A DNA stretch of 64,000 nt from JAHEGP01 sp963792875 (GCA_963792875.1 CAWBXV010000002.1:496001-560000), one strand, 5' to 3'. Shown: positions 36,763-45,131, counted from the first letter of the stretch. A program made the numbers and translations. Notes: generated from the sequence alone by a model not told the origin.

Positions 36763-39146
36763 GGCTTGCTCCTTGGTTCGTCTCTCGGGACCACGGCGGG
36801 AAAACCACCCGTTGGCGACACCCCGTCAGCGCCCCCCCTGATGCGGCGATCGACCAGCTCTTCGATTTTCCGACCGGCCTGCAGGCTGCGCAGCAGGGTG
36901 GGCACGTTGTCGTGCAGCGACAGGTTAAGGCGGATGGGCTGGCCATTGTTCATATCGGGGTTGTGGCCGTCCATGCGCAGCCTGAGGTGCAGATCGCCAT
37001 TGCCAGCATAGTCGACGTCGCCTTCGAGCGCCTGGTAATGGTAATTGGCCAGCGCCTGCTCCACCACGCGCTGCAGCGCAGCGCTGCCGCTCGCCGCCAG
37101 GTCGGGCCTCGCCAGGTCGGGCCTCGCCAGGTCGGGACCCGCAGTCGACGGCCGATAGTGTATCACGCCCCCCGGCGGCTCGGCCCCCAGGCGGCCAGCG
37201 CGCACGGTGAGGCTGCGACCCTCAAGGCGCAGCGGCAGCTCCCCCCTCACCGTGCCGCTTGCCTGCACCACGCCGCTGCCCAGCGCGCTCAGCAGGTTCT
37301 CCAGGCGCAGGCCCTCGAACTTCACGGGCAGGGTCCGGGCCGGCTGCCCCGCGCGCCACCGGTACTCGCCCGCATGGATGCGGCCACCCAGCAGCCCCGC
37401 CTCGAAGCGCTGCAGGTGCAGCATCCGCCGCTCGCCCTCGCCGCCCCAGGGCGAACCGATCTGGCCGCGCAGGGCAATGTGGACGTCATCCAGCGGCACC
37501 CCCACGTCCAGCGACGCCAGCGAAGCCCTGGCGCCATCGGCAATCACCAGATAATCCGGGGCGATGAATTCGCCGGCGACGTCCGCGTCGAGCCCGACCA
37601 AGGCCACTTCGCCATAGTAGCCGCCGAGGCCGGCGAGACGCTGCTGAAACCGTCCGCGCAGCTGCCGCCCTCCCTGCCGCGGCGCCCAGTCCAGGTCGAC
37701 GTCCGTCTCACTCGTCCCCGCGCGGATATCGAGCGGCCACTGCCAGCCCGAGAACGCCTCGCGCAGGCTGTCCGCACCGGTGCCGAAGTGCTGCGGGCCC
37801 GTCGCCAGCGACGCCCGCCCGGTGCCGCTGTCCAGGCGGTGGCGCAGATCAACCTGGAGCAGACGGCGACCGCGATCGCTGGCCAGCTCGCCGCGCAGGC
37901 GCAGCGCGGACTCGCGCAGCGTGACGCTGCCGTCCAGCGCCAGCACCGGCAAGCGGTAGCGCGGATGGCTGAGCCTGAGCCCGCGGCTGCTCAGCCTGCC
38001 CTGCAGGGCCAGGGCAGCCGAGCCGCCGCGGCGCTGCAGGGCGAGATCGTCGACCTGCAGCGCCGCCTGCAGGCGCCAGGGCGCCGCCACCACCTCGGGC
38101 AGCCGCAGCTGCGCCGCGGGCAGCTCCAGCGCCAGCGCCCCGCTCTCCGCCTGCCAGCGCAGCAGGGCCGGCTGCGACACCTGCAGCCCGGGTTCGCGCA
38201 GACGCAGCGCGCCGACCGCCAGCGCCGCGCTCCGCCACCACTGCCCGGGCTGGACGCGCAGCGAGAGCTCCGGCGCGGACCACTCCAGCATCCCCTGCAG
38301 CCGCAGCTCGGTAGCACCGAAGCGCGCCGCCGCGGCATCGATAGCGTCCGCCCGCAGGGACAGCCGCAGCGGCGCGCGCCAGGGCGCCTGCGGCCACTGG
38401 GCGACATCCAGCGGCAGCGTCTGCTGCAGCGAGAGCCGCAGGTCGCCGCTGAGCCCGCGCCAGCCGATCGCCGGCAGCAGCCACTGCAGCGGCCCCGCCG
38501 CCACCGCCGCGGTGGCCGTGACCGCCACGCCCGCCTCGTCCGCCTGCAGCCGGCCGTCCAGGCGCGCGAGGCGCTGCGCGCCCTGGTCCCACTGCGCCTC
38601 AACCAGCAGCGCGCCATCGCCCGGGGCGTCCAGGTGCACCTCCAGCCGGTGATCGCCGCGCCGCACGTCAAGCCGCCGCACGGCCCCCTCCCGGGTCCAG
38701 TGCAGGCGGACCGCAGGCTGCGGCGCCACCGTCAGCCGCTCGACCAGCAGCTCATCCAGCGGGGCGGACCACCACCGCGCCACCTGGTGCAGGGGCAGCG
38801 GCGCCGACGGCGGTGGCGGCGAGTCAGCACCCGTCGCCGCGCGCTGCGGCAGCGCCAGCTGCAGCTCCTCCACCCGCAGGCGCAGCGACAGCCCCCCGCG
38901 CAGGCGGTAGCGCAGCAGCAGGTGCCGGGCGGCCTGTTCGGCGCCGTCGGGCAGGCGCAGCCGCAGGTGATCGAGCGCTACGACGCCGCGCTCAAGCCGC
39001 AGCCCGTCCAGCGCCACCAGCTCGCCGCCGGACGCAGCCAGGCCCTGACGCAGCAGCGCCTCCACGAGCGGCGCCCGCCACACCCACACCAGTGCCGCTG
39101 CGAGCGCCGCCGAGGCGGCCAGCAGCCAGTACCAGCGGGCGCGCAC
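36759..39146 (-). CDS. ydbH: YdbH-like AsmA-family intermembrane phospholipid transporter
   Basis: 795 aa from a GTG. One N-terminal membrane helix (WYWLLAASAALAAALVWVW) is followed by a long run of beta-strands without other helices, as in the AsmA-like bridge proteins TamB, YhdP and YdbH that form a hydrophobic groove across the periplasm and move phospholipids to the outer membrane. The gene order ydbH-ynbE-ydbL identifies it. A 15-bp tandem repeat adds the repeated unit ARPDL near residue 673. The start is 7 bases after the stop of the sugar phosphorylase gene, with no clear ribosome site of its own. Confidence 0.92.
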   Translation of the reverse strand: MRARWYWLLAASAALAAALVWVWRAPLVEALLRQGLAASGGELVALDGLRLERGVVALDHLRLRLPDGAEQAARHLLLRYRLRGGLSLRLRVEELQLALPQRAATGADSPPPPSAPLPLHQVARWWSAPLDELLVERLTVAPQPAVRLHWTREGAVRRLDVRRGDHRLEVHLDAPGDGALLVEAQWDQGAQRLARLDGRLQADEAGVAVTATAAVAAGPLQWLLPAIGWRGLSGDLRLSLQQTLPLDVAQWPQAPWRAPLRLSLRADAIDAAAARFGATELRLQGMLEWSAPELSLRVQPGQWWRSAALAVGALRLREPGLQVSQPALLRWQAESGALALELPAAQLRLPEVVAAPWRLQAALQVDDLALQRRGGSAALALQGRLSSRGLRLSHPRYRLPVLALDGSVTLRESALRLRGELASDRGRRLLQVDLRHRLDSGTGRASLATGPQHFGTGADSLREAFSGWQWPLDIRAGTSETDVDLDWAPRQGGRQLRGRFQQRLAGLGGYYGEVALVGLDADVAGEFIAPDYLVIADGARASLASLDVGVPLDDVHIALRGQIGSPWGGEGERRMLHLQRFEAGLLGGRIHAGEYRWRAGQPARTLPVKFEGLRLENLLSALGSGVVQASGTVRGELPLRLEGRSLTVRAGRLGAEPPGGVIHYRPSTAGPDLARPDLARPDLAASGSAALQRVVEQALANYHYQALEGDVDYAGNGDLHLRLRMDGHNPDMNNGQPIRLNLSLHDNVPTLLRSLQAGRKIEELVDRRIRGGADGVSPTGGFPAVVPRDEPRSKP
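37096..37140. repeat. 15-bp tandem repeat inside ydbH
   Basis: Three copies of a 15-base unit (GCCAGGTCGGGCCTC at 37096 and 37111, and a partial third at 37126 with ACCC at the end). Because the unit is a multiple of three it adds the same five residues (DLARP) each time and keeps the frame. Repeats of this kind can gain or lose copies by slippage. Confidence 0.85.
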
Positions 39147-39153
39147 GGGCGCT

Positions 39154-40908
39154 TCAGAAGCTCGCCAGCCAGGCGCTCTGATAGGGCGCCAGCGCGATCG
39201 TGCCGCGCAGGTTGTTGATGGGCATGCCGCTGATGAGGTCGTGCCAGCCCTTGGTCTCGATCAGATTGAGGTCGGCCAGGTTGATATTCTGCTCCCGGTC
39301 GGTGACGTTGTTGAGACAGAAAATGCTCTGACCGCGGTCCAGGCTCTGGCGCCAGTAGGCGAACACTTCATCGCCCAGGTGCAGCACGTACTGGGTGGCG
39401 TTGGGGTGAAAGGCCGGCTGCTGCCGGCGCAGATCGATGAGCCGGGTCAGCGCATCGAGCACCGCGCCGTGATGGCGCTCGTCGTCCTCCAGCGCCGCCA
39501 TCAGGGTCGGGTAGCTCCACTGGCGCCGATTGATATGGCGCATGTGGCCGGTTAGCTCGAGCCGCTCGTAGTCATTGGTCGTTCCGATCAGGCTCTGCAG
39601 GTAGAATGCGGGTATGCCCTCGAGCCCCAGCATGATGGCGTGCGCGCACACAAACCGCAGCTGCTGCCACTCATCCGGGCCCTTGAGGGTGCGCGACATG
39701 GCGTCGTACAGGCTGATGTTGATCTCGTAGGGCCGGGTTTCGCCGCTCTCGAGGGCGCGCCAGGAGACGCGGCCGCCGCTGGCCTGCATGGCGTCGATCA
39801 GGTCCTGCAGCTCGCCATCGCTGAGCAGGCCCTCGGCCGGGCGCAGCCCGATGCCGTCGTGGGAGGCGATGAAGTTGAAATAGCAGGTGCCGTTCTGCGC
39901 GGGCGGCATGCTCATCATCCAGTTCTTGAGGTGGTGGCAGTTGCCCGCCACCAGCGTATTGACCAGCAGCGGCGGCAGGGAAAAGTTATAGACGCAGTGC
40001 GCCTCGTTGGCGTTGCCGAAATAGGCCAGATTCTCGCGGTTGGGGATGTTGGTCTCGGTGATGATCATGGCGTTGTGGTCGGCGTGCTCGATCAGGGTGC
40101 GCAGCAGGCGCACGATCTCATGCGTCTCGTCGAGGTTCAGACAGCTGCTGCCGATCTTCTTCCACAGGAAGGCGACCGCATCGAGGCGGAACACCTGCAC
40201 GCCGTGGTCGAGGTAGTGCCGGATGATCCTGACGAATTCAACCAGCACCTGCGGATTGCAGAAATCGAAATCCACCTGATCGTGTCCGAAGGTGCACCAC
40301 ACATGGCGCGTGCCGGCCGGCGTCGGGGTGGGCCGCAGCAGCGGGGTGGTGCGGGGCCGCACCACGGCGTCGAGGTCGTCGTCGGGCGACGCGCAGAAGA
40401 ACATGCTGCGGCCCGGCTCCTCGTCGCGCTCGAACTGCCCGAACCAGGCGTGGTTGCTGGAGCAGTGGTTGATGACCAGGTCCGCCATCAGCCGGAACTC
40501 CCCGGCGATGGCCTCGATGTCGCTCCAGTCACCCATGCGCTCGTTGACCTGCTCGTAGTCGATCACGGCGAAGCCGTCGTCCGAACTCCACGGGAAGAAG
40601 GGCAGTATGTGGACGATGCTCACTGCGCCCGCGAGCTTGTCGTGGAGAAAGCGCCGCAGCGTCCGCAGCGGCTTCTCGCCATCGCTCTGCACCGTGTCGC
40701 CGTAGGTGATCACGGCGACGTCGCTCTGGTCCCAGTTGTTGTGGTGCGGCACCGGGCGGCCGCTGCATTCATCCAGCCGCATCAGGCCGCACAGCGCCTC
40801 CGCCAGCTCCAGATTCCGCCCCTGCCGGTGCTCGCAGTCGCGGTAGATCGCCTGCAGATGCGCGAACACCCGCGCGACGATCTCGTCCCGGGCTATCGTG
40901 CCGCTCAT
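39154..40908 (-). CDS. GH13_18 phosphorylase, probably glucosylglycerate phosphorylase
   Basis: 584 aa. It is a (beta/alpha)8 amylase-fold enzyme of the sucrose phosphorylase group: DQSDVAVITYGDTVQ at the start, nucleophile in FRLDAVAFLWK (Asp243), acid/base in ITETNIP (Glu285) and a third acid in ASHDGIG (Asp351). Members release glucose 1-phosphate from sucrose, sucrose phosphate or glucosylglycerate. The neighbours (glucosylglycerate synthesis and glycerate kinase) favour the last: glucosylglycerate plus phosphate gives glucose 1-phosphate and D-glycerate. The start at 40908 overlaps the gpgS stop by 4 bases. Specificity is inferred from context. Confidence 0.9.
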   Translation of the reverse strand: MSGTIARDEIVARVFAHLQAIYRDCEHRQGRNLELAEALCGLMRLDECSGRPVPHHNNWDQSDVAVITYGDTVQSDGEKPLRTLRRFLHDKLAGAVSIVHILPFFPWSSDDGFAVIDYEQVNERMGDWSDIEAIAGEFRLMADLVINHCSSNHAWFGQFERDEEPGRSMFFCASPDDDLDAVVRPRTTPLLRPTPTPAGTRHVWCTFGHDQVDFDFCNPQVLVEFVRIIRHYLDHGVQVFRLDAVAFLWKKIGSSCLNLDETHEIVRLLRTLIEHADHNAMIITETNIPNRENLAYFGNANEAHCVYNFSLPPLLVNTLVAGNCHHLKNWMMSMPPAQNGTCYFNFIASHDGIGLRPAEGLLSDGELQDLIDAMQASGGRVSWRALESGETRPYEINISLYDAMSRTLKGPDEWQQLRFVCAHAIMLGLEGIPAFYLQSLIGTTNDYERLELTGHMRHINRRQWSYPTLMAALEDDERHHGAVLDALTRLIDLRRQQPAFHPNATQYVLHLGDEVFAYWRQSLDRGQSIFCLNNVTDREQNINLADLNLIETKGWHDLISGMPINNLRGTIALAPYQSAWLASF

Positions 40909-42140
40909 GGCGCGGCCGCTCCCAGCACGTCGTCGCGGTCGGCCTGCACGGCGGCGCGCAGTTCCTGGCAGATGTGCGGTATCACGCTGATGGCGCGATT
41001 CCAGTGCGGCACGAAGGGCATCTCCATGGGGTGCTCCAGAAAGTACTCGCCGGCCTTCATGATATTGCGGGCGAAGAGCTCCACGGCCTGCTCCTCGCGG
41101 TGCACGTCCAGGGCCAGGCCGTTGATGATGGCGTCGTTGCGGTAGGTTTCGATGAAATCGAGCGCCACGCGGAAATAGGTGGCTTTGATCGAGCGGAACG
41201 TGCCGGCGTTGAACACCACGCCGTTGGTGGACAACTTGCGGAAGATGGCCTTGGCGATGTCGATGGACATCTTGGACAAGCCCCCCTCGTCGTTGCCGGC
41301 GGAGAGCTGCTGATGCTTGTGATCGTAGCGGTCGGCGATGTCGACCTGGCACAGGCGGTTGGTGGAGTAGTTGCGGTTCATTTCAGAGAGCACGCCGATC
41401 TCCAGACCCCAGTCGCTGGGAATGCGCAGATCGGTCATGACATCGCGCCGGAAGGAGAACTCGCCCGCCAGCGGGTAGCGGTAGCTGTCGAGATACTCCA
41501 GAAAATCCACCGGCCCGATCACCTTCTTGAGCGCGCGGATCAGCGGCGTCACCAGCAGCCGGCTGACCCGCCCGTGCATGCGGCCATCGGCCACGCGGGC
41601 ATAGTAGCCCTTGCAGAATTCGTAGTTGAAGTGGGGGTTGGCGACCGGATAGATCAGCCGCGCCAGCATGCTGCGATCGTAGGTGAGCACATCGCAGTCG
41701 TGCAGCGCCACCGCCTCGATGCGCTCGGCGCCCAGCATGAAGCCCATGCAGTACCAGACGTTGCGCCCCTTGCCCGGCTCCATGGGCGCCAGCCCATCGC
41801 GGGCGAGCCGCTCGTCGATGGCGCGCAGCCGCGGGCCGTCGTGCCACATGACGTGGTGGCGCTGGGGCAGCCGGGAGAAAAACTGCAGCGCTTCGCCGAA
41901 CTGATGGCGATCGGCACAGTCCAGCCCGATGACGATCTCGGCCAGGTAGGGCACCTGCTGCAGATGGTCGACGATGCGCGGCAGGGCCTCGCCCTCGAGT
42001 TCGGAGTACAGCGACGGCAGAATCAGGCCCATGGGCCGCACGGGCGCGAAGGCCATCAGGTCCCCCTCGAGATCCTCGAGCGAGCGATCCGCCAGATTGT
42101 GCAGCGTGGTGATGATGCCGTTCTGATAAAAATCGCCCAT
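40905..42140 (-). CDS. gpgS: Glucosyl-3-phosphoglycerate synthase
   Basis: 411 aa, family GT81. HDCDVLTYDR carries the metal-binding DxD (Asp148-Asp150). Also visible are LPSLYSELEG, NPHFNYEFCKGYYAR and the conserved SDWGLEIGVLSEM. It transfers glucose from an NDP-glucose to 3-phosphoglycerate, giving glucosyl-3-phosphoglycerate, the first step to the compatible solute glucosylglycerate. GAGGG lies 7 bases before the ATG. The phosphatase gene ends 36 bases upstream, and the phosphorylase gene overlaps its 3' end by 4 bases. Confidence 0.95.
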   Translation of the reverse strand: MGDFYQNGIITTLHNLADRSLEDLEGDLMAFAPVRPMGLILPSLYSELEGEALPRIVDHLQQVPYLAEIVIGLDCADRHQFGEALQFFSRLPQRHHVMWHDGPRLRAIDERLARDGLAPMEPGKGRNVWYCMGFMLGAERIEAVALHDCDVLTYDRSMLARLIYPVANPHFNYEFCKGYYARVADGRMHGRVSRLLVTPLIRALKKVIGPVDFLEYLDSYRYPLAGEFSFRRDVMTDLRIPSDWGLEIGVLSEMNRNYSTNRLCQVDIADRYDHKHQQLSAGNDEGGLSKMSIDIAKAIFRKLSTNGVVFNAGTFRSIKATYFRVALDFIETYRNDAIINGLALDVHREEQAVELFARNIMKAGEYFLEHPMEMPFVPHWNRAISVIPHICQELRAAVQADRDDVLGAAAP

Positions 42141-42176
42141 GGTACCCTCTCTGCCGGGCGCGCTGCGGACCGCGGC

Positions 42177-42998
42177 TCAAAGCAAGCCTTCATCCAGCAG
42201 CGCGCCGATGGTCTCGTTCCAGCCCCGCGGGCCCTCTGCGCGGCTGACTATAACACGCGCGGCCGTCGGGACCGGCGGCGGCGGGTGGTGGCGGGAGCGG
42301 ATCACCACGGCGATATCGGCAGCCGCCAGCATGGCGACGTCGTTGTCGCTGTCGCCCAGCGCGATGACGCGCACCGGCCGGCCCCGCTCGGCGCCGTACC
42401 AGGCGCGCAGCCAGTTGAGGCTCTGGCCCTTGTCGCAGGCGCCCTGCACGTGCAGGAAGCGCCCGCCCTGCAGCGTGCTGAGCCCCAGCGCGGCCAGCTC
42501 CCGCCGGAAGGCGGCCAGCGCCGCGGCACTGTCCCGCCACAGCAGCGGCTCGCTGAACTCGCGGGCCAGCGCGGCGCCCGCCGCGGTCGCGTCGAGGCCG
42601 GTGCGGGCCATCAGCGCCGGCACGTCCCAGTCGTCGAAGCCCTCGAACCGAAAGCGGCGCCGCAGCGGCTGCAGGGCAGCGAGAATGTCCGCGCGCGGCC
42701 GGCCGAACACCCGGCAGTCCTCCCCGCCGCGCGGCGCGACGTCGGCGGGCCGGCGCCCGCGCACGGACGGCGGCATGAACAAGGCCGAGCCGTTCTCGAC
42801 GACATAGGGTTCGGCGTTGTGCAGGCGCGCGCGCAGGCTGGACAATTCCGCGCGGGTCTTGCTGGTGTTGAGGATGACCGGGATGCGCTCCCGTCGCAGC
42901 CGCCGCAGTGCGGGCTCGGCCTGCTCGAAGCCGTAGCGGTCGTGGTCGAGCAGGGTGCCGTCCAGGTCGCTCACCACCAGCCAGCAGGCATCGTTCAT
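42177..42998 (-). CDS. HAD phosphatase (mannosyl/glucosyl-3-phosphoglycerate phosphatase family)
   Basis: 273 aa. HAD motif I is SDLDGTLLD (nucleophile Asp11, Asp13), motif II is LNTSKTRAEL, the conserved Lys is in CDKGQSLNWL, and motif III is ALGDSDNDVAML. VENGSALF is the cap signature of the MPGP subfamily (HAD-IIB). It should remove the phosphate from the GpgS product, yielding glucosylglycerate. The ATG overlaps the kinase stop by 4 bases (42995-42998). Confidence 0.92.
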   Translation of the reverse strand: MNDACWLVVSDLDGTLLDHDRYGFEQAEPALRRLRRERIPVILNTSKTRAELSSLRARLHNAEPYVVENGSALFMPPSVRGRRPADVAPRGGEDCRVFGRPRADILAALQPLRRRFRFEGFDDWDVPALMARTGLDATAAGAALAREFSEPLLWRDSAAALAAFRRELAALGLSTLQGGRFLHVQGACDKGQSLNWLRAWYGAERGRPVRVIALGDSDNDVAMLAAADIAVVIRSRHHPPPPVPTAARVIVSRAEGPRGWNETIGALLDEGLL

Positions 42999-43879
42999 TG
43001 GCGGCCACGCACCCGATGGTCCCGGTCGAGCAGGAACACCGCGTCGGCCAGCGTCGGCAGCACCGCCAGGCAGTGGCGGGTCAGGCGCTCGTAGTGCTGC
43101 ATGAAGCGCGCCAGCTGGGCGGCGTCCATGATGCGGGGGCCGTCGCTGCGCGCGGCCAGCTTCTGCTCCTGCAGGCTCCGCCACTGCTCGATGCAGTCGA
43201 AGGAGGGCGCCTGCAGCACCACCAGATAATCGATGAGGGCGAACCAGTCGCGATAGGCCGTGGCGAGCTGCCCGTTGACGAAGGCCCGCCAGCGACCGTC
43301 GCCGTCCTCGGCGGCCTCGAGTGCGTTGGCCGGCTCGGCCAGCGCCGCCTCGGCCTGCGGCGGCACGGCCAGGCACCAGCCCTCGAGGATGATGACGGCC
43401 ACCGGCCCGGCGATCGCGTCCCACTGCTGCGGGGGACGGCGATCGTCGGCGGCCTTGTCGAAGCGCGGCACCGCGACCACCTCGCCGGCTGCCGCCTCCC
43501 GCAGGCGCTGCAGCGTCGCCAGCGCCAGCGGCACGTCGTGGGTGCCGGGCACGCCCCGGGTGGCCAGCAGCGGGTGCACCGCGCGGGCGAGCTGCCGGCG
43601 CTGGTCGCGGGTGAGGTAGAAATCGTCGATCGACAGCTCCACCACCGCGAGGCCGAATTCGCCCTGCAGCAGCACGCCCAGCAATTTCGCCAGGGTGGAC
43701 TTGCCGGTGCCCTGCCCGCCCTGGATGCCCACCACCAGCGGCGTCGCCCGCCCCGCGGCGCGGCCGGCCAGCTCCGCGGCCAGGGGCCTGAAATAGCGCT
43801 CGACGGCAGTGAGATAGCCGCGCGGCAGCCGCTCGGCCTCGAGAAAATCATCCAGGTAACGCGCGGCTGGGTCAGGCAT
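42995..43879 (-). CDS. D-glycerate 3-kinase (GLYK/PRK-like)
   Basis: 294 aa. The P-loop is GGQGTGKS (54-61), followed by LSIDDFYLT, GVPGTHDV, RFDKAADDR and IILEGWCLA, which are the motifs of the plant-type and YggC-like glycerate kinases related to phosphoribulokinase. The plant GLYK forms 3-phosphoglycerate, which is exactly the acceptor used by GpgS. First gene of the run. GGGGGAG is just before the ATG at 43879; the upstream frame has no similarity. A 376-base leader region holds a likely CRP-controlled promoter. Confidence 0.92.
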   Translation of the reverse strand: MPDPAARYLDDFLEAERLPRGYLTAVERYFRPLAAELAGRAAGRATPLVVGIQGGQGTGKSTLAKLLGVLLQGEFGLAVVELSIDDFYLTRDQRRQLARAVHPLLATRGVPGTHDVPLALATLQRLREAAAGEVVAVPRFDKAADDRRPPQQWDAIAGPVAVIILEGWCLAVPPQAEAALAEPANALEAAEDGDGRWRAFVNGQLATAYRDWFALIDYLVVLQAPSFDCIEQWRSLQEQKLAARSDGPRIMDAAQLARFMQHYERLTRHCLAVLPTLADAVFLLDRDHRVRGRQ

Positions 43880-44106
43880 GGACTCCCCCGTTGCGTCGGG
43901 CGCACGGTACGGCACCCCCTCGCAAAACCCGGCGCCGCGTCTGCGCCAGATTATAACGCGCAGTGCAGGGGTGGGAGCAAACCACTGCGCGGCCCGCAAC
44001 TACTGAGGCCAGGGCGGCGCTGTCACGTGGCCTTTGGCGTCTCGCCGCGGCAGGACCCGCCATAGTACCAATCCGGCGCGCTTGTCACCGCAAGCCCCTC
44101 GCCGTT

Positions 44107-44112
44107 ATTATA
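44107..44112 (-). promoter_or_regulatory. TATAAT -10 box facing the glycerate-kinase operon
   Basis: The minus strand reads TATAAT, a perfect -10 hexamer, 19 bases after the CRP core. With a start site about 7 bases further on (near 44100) the CRP centre would be at about -39.5; the textbook class II position is -41.5. No -35 box is needed for this class. The leader would be about 220 bases. Confidence 0.45.
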
Positions 44113-44131
44113 ACCAAATGATCGCTGTTTT

Positions 44132-44147
44132 TGTGATGGCTATCACA
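44132..44147. promoter_or_regulatory. CRP-binding site (TGTGA-N6-TCACA)
   Basis: TGTGATGGCTATCACA is an exact match to the CRP core: TGTGA (44132-44136), six bases, TCACA (44143-44147). The flanks are AT-rich. It lies between two divergent genes, but a good -10 box at CRP class II spacing exists only on the leftward side, so the glucosylglycerate operon is the likelier target. Confidence 0.7.
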
Positions 44148-44255
44148 ATTGGATTTAAAGGGCTCAAAGGACGTAAAGAAAAGAAGAGAAGCCCGCGGAA
44201 GCCAAGGGGAGTGTAAGAGGCAAACCCATCATTCAAAGACCCTGGAGAAATCCCG

Positions 44256-45086
44256 ATGAACAACCAAGCAATTGACCAGCACACACCCCTGCGCGGGCAC
44301 CTGAAATCCGCCGGCCTGGCGCTGGCCCTGGGCGCAGCGACCTGGAGCCCCCAGGCGTTCAGTGTCATTCCGGACATGATCACCCCCGATGTCATCTTCG
44401 GCGCCGGCAACGACAACGAAGCCTGGACCGTCAGCACGGCAGGCAATATCGAGGTCGGCCTGCGCGCCAAAGAACGCTTTGCGCCCGTCTACAACAAGGC
44501 CGGCAACGTGTACACCCAGCAGGCCGGCAGCACCGGGGACGGCGGGGCACTCTGGAATTTCGAGTGGTCGGTCAATCTGGACACCACAGCCGGCCCGGCC
44601 TCTATCTTTGACTCCCCCTGGTCGGACTACCTCTCCGTGCTGACCATCTCGACCGACACGGGCGCCGGCCCCGGTTCGATACAAATTCCGACCGCACTGG
44701 CGATCCTCAATTATTACGGGGACAACACTACGGCGAACGGAGACGGCGACTATAAAACTATCTTCGGCGCCAACCTCGCCGGTCAATACGTCGAGCAGAA
44801 CTCTCTCAATATCGGCCTGGCGCCTGTCAGCTTGCTGGGCTACGACCCTGACCTGACCGGCACCTACACCTTTGAGCTGGCCGTCTATGGGCTCAACAGC
44901 GGCGCCGACCTGACCGGCCTCGGTGAGACATGCGACGTAGGTCATCTGCAGAGTCTGGGCACACTGGGCGAAGCGCTCGTTTCGACCACCATTCACGTCA
45001 ATGCCGTACCCATCCCCGCCGCCGCCTGGCTGTTCGGCAGCGGCCTGCTGGGACTGACCGGCATCGCCCGGCGCCGCCGGGTCTGA
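44256..45086 (+). CDS. PEP-CTERM-type exported protein of unknown function
   Basis: 276 aa. A signal peptide ends near residue 36 (LALALGAATWSPQAFS). The C-terminus is VPIPAAAWLFGSGLLGLTG then ARRRR, the VPxPAAxWLFGSG variant of the PEP-CTERM sorting signal cut by exosortase. The middle is Gly/Asn/Thr-rich with many beta-strands and few charged residues. Such proteins are often in biofilm or extracellular matrix. GGAG lies 8 bases before the ATG. A strong hairpin follows at 45106-45131. No domain is recognised. Confidence 0.88.
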   Translation: MNNQAIDQHTPLRGHLKSAGLALALGAATWSPQAFSVIPDMITPDVIFGAGNDNEAWTVSTAGNIEVGLRAKERFAPVYNKAGNVYTQQAGSTGDGGALWNFEWSVNLDTTAGPASIFDSPWSDYLSVLTISTDTGAGPGSIQIPTALAILNYYGDNTTANGDGDYKTIFGANLAGQYVEQNSLNIGLAPVSLLGYDPDLTGTYTFELAVYGLNSGADLTGLGETCDVGHLQSLGTLGEALVSTTIHVNAVPIPAAAWLFGSGLLGLTGIARRRRV

Positions 45087-45105
45087 CCTGCAGCCATGCC
45101 CTTCG

Positions 45106-45131
45106 CGACGGCGGCCCAAGGGCCGCCGTCG
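45106..45131. terminator. Perfect 12-bp hairpin after the PEP-CTERM gene
   Basis: CGACGGCGGCCC (45106-45117) pairs fully with GGGCCGCCGTCG (45120-45131). It is 20 bases after the PEP-CTERM stop and about 100 bases beyond the end of the opposing ABC gene. There is no long T-run (TCGTTG follows), but stability and position suggest a transcription stop. Confidence 0.65.

Larger units (their letters stand above)
43880..44255. other. 376-base divergent regulatory region
   Basis: Between the glycerate kinase gene (minus) and the PEP-CTERM gene (plus). Bases about 44100-44260 are clearly AT-richer than the surroundings. It contains a perfect CRP core and a TATAAT facing the kinase gene, described separately, and a GGAG ribosome site for the PEP-CTERM gene. 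No tRNA, small RNA or short gene was found. Confidence 0.6.

Noticed and set aside
36750..39218. 822-codon open frame antisense to ydbH
   Set aside because: Arg/Gln/Pro-rich shadow of ydbH. ydbH is supported by the gene order ydbH-ynbE-ydbL and coupled overlaps.
44155..44250. c-di-GMP (GEMM-I) riboswitch before the PEP-CTERM gene
   Set aside because: GGCAAACC and a later GACGTAAAG-like piece resemble parts of the motif but are in the wrong order, and the required tetraloop/receptor stems are missing.
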